64,000 bases of DNA from Nemopilema nomurai (lineage: Eukaryota; Cnidaria; Scyphozoa; Rhizostomeae; Rhizostomatidae): the NCBI GenBank assembly GCA_003864495.1, contig ML133395.1, positions 1,974,873 through 2,038,872 on the forward strand. The letters run 5' to 3'. A program made the translations under genes and the position numbers. A model generated the notes under the pieces. It saw only the letters and a list, made by a program, of their open reading frames with translations. It was not told where the DNA came from and made no database searches. Numbering within the stretch: position 1 is the stretch's first letter; each line of letters starts with the position of its first letter. Shown piece by piece: positions 61,201 through 64,000 of the stretch.

Positions 61201-62602
61201 TACGTAATGAAGGCGAGTCAAGACGAACGAAACTTTCGCACGTTTCACTGGTCCCTCTAATCGCGGGTCTAGGGAGTTGAAAGGAAGGAGGGCACCACTG
61301 CTAGATCTAGGCCGCTCACGAGTAACTTGAATTTTCGGAGATGAAGTGAAAGTTTCTTCATCGCTGGAACGTTCCTCGTATACACTTGCAAAAGACCTGT
61401 CTAGCGAGGAAAATCTTTGCCTCCGCCTAGCCGCTGCTGTCTCGAAATAACTAGCCCAATCATCACTTTCGACGTTATCATCGCCGGGCCTTCTTTCGTC
61501 AACAAATGACGACGTAAAGTATTCATTCCGCAGCTCTGATATATTCAAATTAGACCATGCCAACGTATCTCCTTTCCGCTCCAGGCCAATCTGGCCTAAC
61601 AGAAGACCAATCATCTGAAAATCTCTGCTGCTCTGGCTGATCTTCAGGGCTTCAGGCATATGCGAGGCCCCATTGTCAAGAAGGAATTTCATCATTCTAA
61701 AATTCGACGACTCTGCGGCGACGATCACGTTTGGCTTAACCTGCGTCGTCCCGTCTATGTCAGCACCGATGCCTAGAAGCCACTCAGCCTCCTTTCGGTA
61801 GCCTCTCACCAGTGCCCATTGCAACATTCGATCCCTGTTCTCAGGGGTGCTGCCAATTATCATGAGGCTCTCTGCAGCTATTTCAAGAATGTCTGAAGGC
61901 AATGCTTTTGAGTTCATGATGGTAAACAAATGTTCAAATGCTTCCAGGTGCATTATTGCCTTTAGTCCGTTCTCAAGTTCAGCCAAGACCTTCATGGTAA
62001 CAGCGGCTTCAGACTGCACCTCCGCGTCACATGGGAAACTAAAACCAAACAGGACATTGTAATGTGGACGTTAACAAGCTGAAAATGCAATCGTGTGCGC
62101 TCAAAAATCCTGCAAATCAGTGACAGGATATTTCATGCATTTAAAAGAACTACAGAACCTGCTAAAATTGTTGGAACACTAACGGCAATTCTTTGACTCA
62201 CGTTTATTCATTCAGAGAAAATACTGAGGTGTTCGAAAGACTTTTGGCAGGCATTGTGCATCTCCGAAGGAGGATGCTATTTATGATACTCTAGAAACGC
62301 TACAGACTGAGCAATTAAAAAAACAAGCAAGGTCCAACCAATGGATAAAGCTTAATTTCCGTCTATCTTTGGTTCAGATAATTTGAAGATAAAAACTCAC
62401 TTGATTAAGGCTTCGCTGATAAGGCCAACACTGTTGCTACAGGCAGCATAGTTTTCACAAATAGCCATGCTGGCAAGGAGCTGTGTTAGAATACACCCTG
62501 TCAGTTGGAGGCCCTTCACAAACTTGAACTTTCTCATCACATCTTCAACTGCGCCCAAAACACCGCAGAGGATTTCTTGCTCCTCCGAAGCGGCAAAAAC
62601 AG
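53029..62602 (-). CDS. LRRK2: LRRK2 orthologue (ROCO kinase), 5' end outside window
   Basis: Thirteen exons, all with GT-AG junctions and matching phases: 62602-62401, 62038-61249 (or 61204), 61009-59111, 58941-58731, 58525-58291, 57902-57707, 57439-57114, 56785-56567, 56115-55889, 55769-55568, 55203-54980, 54587-54320 and 53726-53029 (stop TAG). About 1900 codons are present. Order ARM, ANK, LRR, ROC, COR, kinase, WD40 equals LRRK2; LRRK1 lacks the ARM part. Close matches to human LRRK2 (from recall) run throughout. LRRK2 is a GTP-regulated Ser/Thr kinase that phosphorylates Rab GTPases at membranes. The N-terminal ARM exons lie beyond base 64000; a candidate donor ATCCAG/GTGAGG sits at 63995. 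Two one-base losses break the frame (about 60848 and 56029); the exon lengths elsewhere keep phase, so I read these as sequence errors. Convergent with DBF4. Confidence 0.92.
54041..54232. repeat. Imperfect tandem duplication in LRRK2 intron
   Basis: 'taattatttctataatcccaagtaagaaagaa ... ggtgatatgacaacaa' occurs twice with a period of about 90 bp and many substitutions, ending each time in a 'gttcca' segment. It lies in the intron between the last two exons. Confidence 0.8.
55568..57439 (-). CDS. LRRK2: LRRK2 exons: protein kinase domain (four exons)
   Basis: Exon 57439-57114 carries the glycine loop [10 protein letters not shown] and the catalytic Lys of VAVK. Exon 56785-56567 has the helix-C Glu ([17 protein letters not shown]) and hinge LELATKGSL. 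Exon 56115-55889 has the catalytic loop YRDMKPSN, the LRRK-specific DYG (in place of DFG) and GYRAPEV. Exon 55769-55568 has [17 protein letters not shown]. Exon 56115-55889 is 227 nt, one short of a multiple of three although both flanks are phase 0. The reading changes frame near 56029, between the catalytic loop and DYG, so as written the kinase would be truncated. One missing base restores alignment of equal length with the human segment. Confidence 0.88.
57707..58941 (-). CDS. LRRK2: LRRK2 exons: COR domain (three exons)
   Basis: Exons 58941-58731 ([20 protein letters not shown] ... AYIDTYLK), 58525-58291 ([19 protein letters not shown] ... [14 protein letters not shown]) and 57902-57707 ([17 protein letters not shown] ... 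[12 protein letters not shown]). All phases agree. COR mediates ROCO dimerisation and couples ROC to the kinase. The Tyr equivalent to human Y1699 (TYLKLLEKF) is kept. Confidence 0.9.
59111..61009 (-). CDS. LRRK2: LRRK2 exon: LRRs, ROC GTPase and start of COR
   Basis: A dozen or so leucine-rich repeats (LxxLxLxxNxL), then ROC with P-loop [13 protein letters not shown]3 WDVAGQED, G4 GTHLD, then COR start ending HEVG at donor G/GTACTG. ROC binds GTP and controls kinase activity by dimerising through COR. The first LRR is split by a frame change at about 60848: GLVRLDL upstream and EGNKLKEF downstream form a perfect repeat only if one base is missing. The exon length (1899) is also one short of what the flanking phases require. 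A conserved Arg mutated in human Parkinson disease (R1441 in NIKARAS) aligns with Ser here (NIKASAP). Confidence 0.9.
61204..62038 (-). CDS. LRRK2: LRRK2 exon: last ARM repeats, ankyrin repeats, Ser-rich linker
   Basis: Starts T/TTC CCA TGT GAC. ARM helices ([32 protein letters not shown]) lead into ankyrin-like repeats ([41 protein letters not shown]). A Ser/Arg-rich linker follows ([27 protein letters not shown]), in the position where human LRRK2 carries its 14-3-3 binding phosphosites (known from the family). The 3' boundary is uncertain: in-phase donors CCA/GTGAAA (61249) and TAC/GTAATT (61204) are both possible. Confidence 0.8.
62213..62256. repeat. 44-bp dispersed repeat copy in LRRK2 intron
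   Basis: Second copy of the sequence at 49338-49381 (39/44 identical, same orientation on the + strand). Flanks do not match. Confidence 0.7.
62401..62602 (-). CDS. LRRK2: LRRK2 exon: armadillo repeat segment
   Basis: Enters in phase 1 after acceptor 'ctttacag' and leaves in phase 2 at AA/GTGAGT. It encodes 66 codons of helical sequence such as [19 protein letters not shown] and [18 protein letters not shown], typical of ARM repeats. The phase joins exactly to the next exon (AA+T = Asn). Confidence 0.8.
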
Positions 62603-64000
62603 CTGTAAAGAGTACAGAAATATTCTTTAGATGACAGAAAAAGAACAGAAGTATTCTTTAGAGAACAGAAATATTGTAAAGAGAACAGAGATATTCTTAG
62701 AGAACAGAAATATTCTTCAGAAAAAAGAAATACTCTTTATAGAACAGTTACATTCTTTAGAGAAAAGAAACATTCTTAAGAAAACAGAAATACTCTTTAA
62801 GAAAACAGAAATATTTTTAGAGAACAGTAATCTTCTTTAGAAAAAAGAAATATTCTTCAGAGAACAGTTACATTCTTTAGAGAAAATGAATATTCTTAAG
62901 AAAACAGAAATATTCTTTAGAGAACAGAAGTATTCTTTATAACAACAGAAAAATTCTTTAGAAAAAAGAAATGTTCCTTGGGAGCAGCTATATTTTTTAG
63001 AGAACAGTAATATTCTTTAAAAAAAAAAATATTTTTAGAGAACAGTTATGTTCTTTAGAGAACAAAAGTATTCTTTAGAGGGCAGAAATATTCTTTAGAG
63101 AACAGAAATATTCTTTATAGAACAGAATTTGACATATCTTATAGAACAGATATTCATTAGGGATATACTTTTTCTAACAGAAACATTCTTCTTCTAAAAG
63201 AAATATACGCGCCCATTTCACTTCAGACCCAGTTCAAAAATACTCTATATTTAAGGTATTTTTGAAGGGCCTATCACCAAAACAATCGAAGATGTTTGCC
63301 TTCTTTATTAGTTAAAGTGTCCATGGGAAGAAGTGACAAAATACCAATGTTGTTTCTTCCTTGGCTTCAGTAGTAAGCCCCATAGAACAAATTACTGCCT
63401 TTTTACACGATTTTGGAACATCAACACATCCCATTCACGTATTGTCTTGTGTAAAAACAACTTAAGCTATACGACCGTAGTGAGATTAGAATTGAGTTCA
63501 AAGAAACTTATATAGTTGCTATATACAGTTGCGAATACTTGGTTCAAAAGCAAATTTTTTAAAAATGCTGACTTTGTGCGTCTATCTTTGGCGGTAAACT
63601 CTTAAGCAACATTCCTGCATGAAAAGTCACAATCATTTTTTAATAACCTGGGCTGCATTTAGTAGGAAACAAAATTGTAATCTTCTACATACATTTGGAT
63701 GTCATGTGAATCTTCTCATAAAGACCGAAATCAACTGAGCTTTTATCATGTCTTGAGTCTCTATCACTGGACCGCATATATTAAATCCGAATGCCAATAT
63801 GAGAGGGGAATCCCCACAATGAGTCATTGGAGAATGCTCCCGAACATTGGAGGTCCTTATTGTATTCAATGCCGAAAATAGGAGCCTGAAATATTAGATC
63901 CAAGTGACCTCCTTCGTAAGACCTTGAGTAATATGGCTAAGGAAATGGAGGTCATTCGAACCAACACAACTACAGCCTCATTCAAAAACCTCACCTGGAT
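62603..64000 (-). other. LRRK2: LRRK2 intron to the window edge
   Basis: No coding exon recognised. It includes the 20-bp minisatellite and, at 63995-63990, a possible donor (ATCCAG/GTGAGG on the - strand) of the next upstream exon, whose body is outside the window. Confidence 0.5.
62620..63150. repeat. 20-bp minisatellite (AGAAATATTCTTTAGAGAAC), degenerate
   Basis: About 25 diverged units of roughly 20 bp run in tandem. Most changes are substitutions and 1-2 base length differences. It lies in the LRRK2 intron directly upstream of the ARM exon. Frames open through it are repeat artefacts. Confidence 0.9.

Overview
This is a eukaryotic, metazoan genomic segment: spliced genes with GT-AG introns, AT-rich noncoding DNA, an LTR retrotransposon, DNA transposons and a satellite array. 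The gene set is animal: an LRRK2 orthologue with ARM, ANK, LRR, ROC, COR, kinase and WD40 parts, DBF4, archease, a THEG-family sperm protein and a rhodopsin-class GPCR. The intronless GPCR, BEL/Pao and hAT elements, and moderate intron lengths suggest an invertebrate. A cnidarian (anthozoan) is my best guess, inferred from the overall pattern and not proved. Layout: (1) 1-6996 is a nearly homogeneous 176-bp satellite running off the left edge. (2) 6997-10366 has no recognisable gene. (3) 10367-12968 (-) holds the 3' exons of an unidentified proline-rich gene, with two minisatellites in its introns. (4) 17446-19470 is a decayed hAT transposon. (5) 19550-25785 is a young BEL/Pao LTR retrotransposon (-) with indistinguishable LTRs and a 5-bp target duplication. 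(6) 28421-30900 (-) is archease in two exons, head to head with a four-TM membrane protein gene (31284-31910, +). (7) 32232-33049 is a Harbinger-type MITE. (8) 33721-36707 (-) is a THEG/SPMAP2 gene. (9) 36708-43596 has no recognisable gene. (10) 43597-44502 (-) is an orphan class A GPCR. (11) 45970-50664 (+) is DBF4 in seven phase-matched exons. (12) 53029-62602 and beyond (-) is the 3' three quarters of LRRK2; its N-terminal exons lie past the right edge. The genes are unrelated housekeeping, signalling and sperm genes; I see no operon-like or defence-island logic. The clearest shared arrangement is the archease/four-TM bidirectional promoter. A recurrent oddity is single-base loss in coding sequence (twice in LRRK2, once at the BEL gag-pol junction, apparently three times in the proline-rich exon). 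This looks more like uncorrected homopolymer errors in a long-read consensus than pseudogenisation. I found no convincing previously undescribed biological system. The most unusual structure is the highly uniform satellite, which carries a TATA-like box in every unit.
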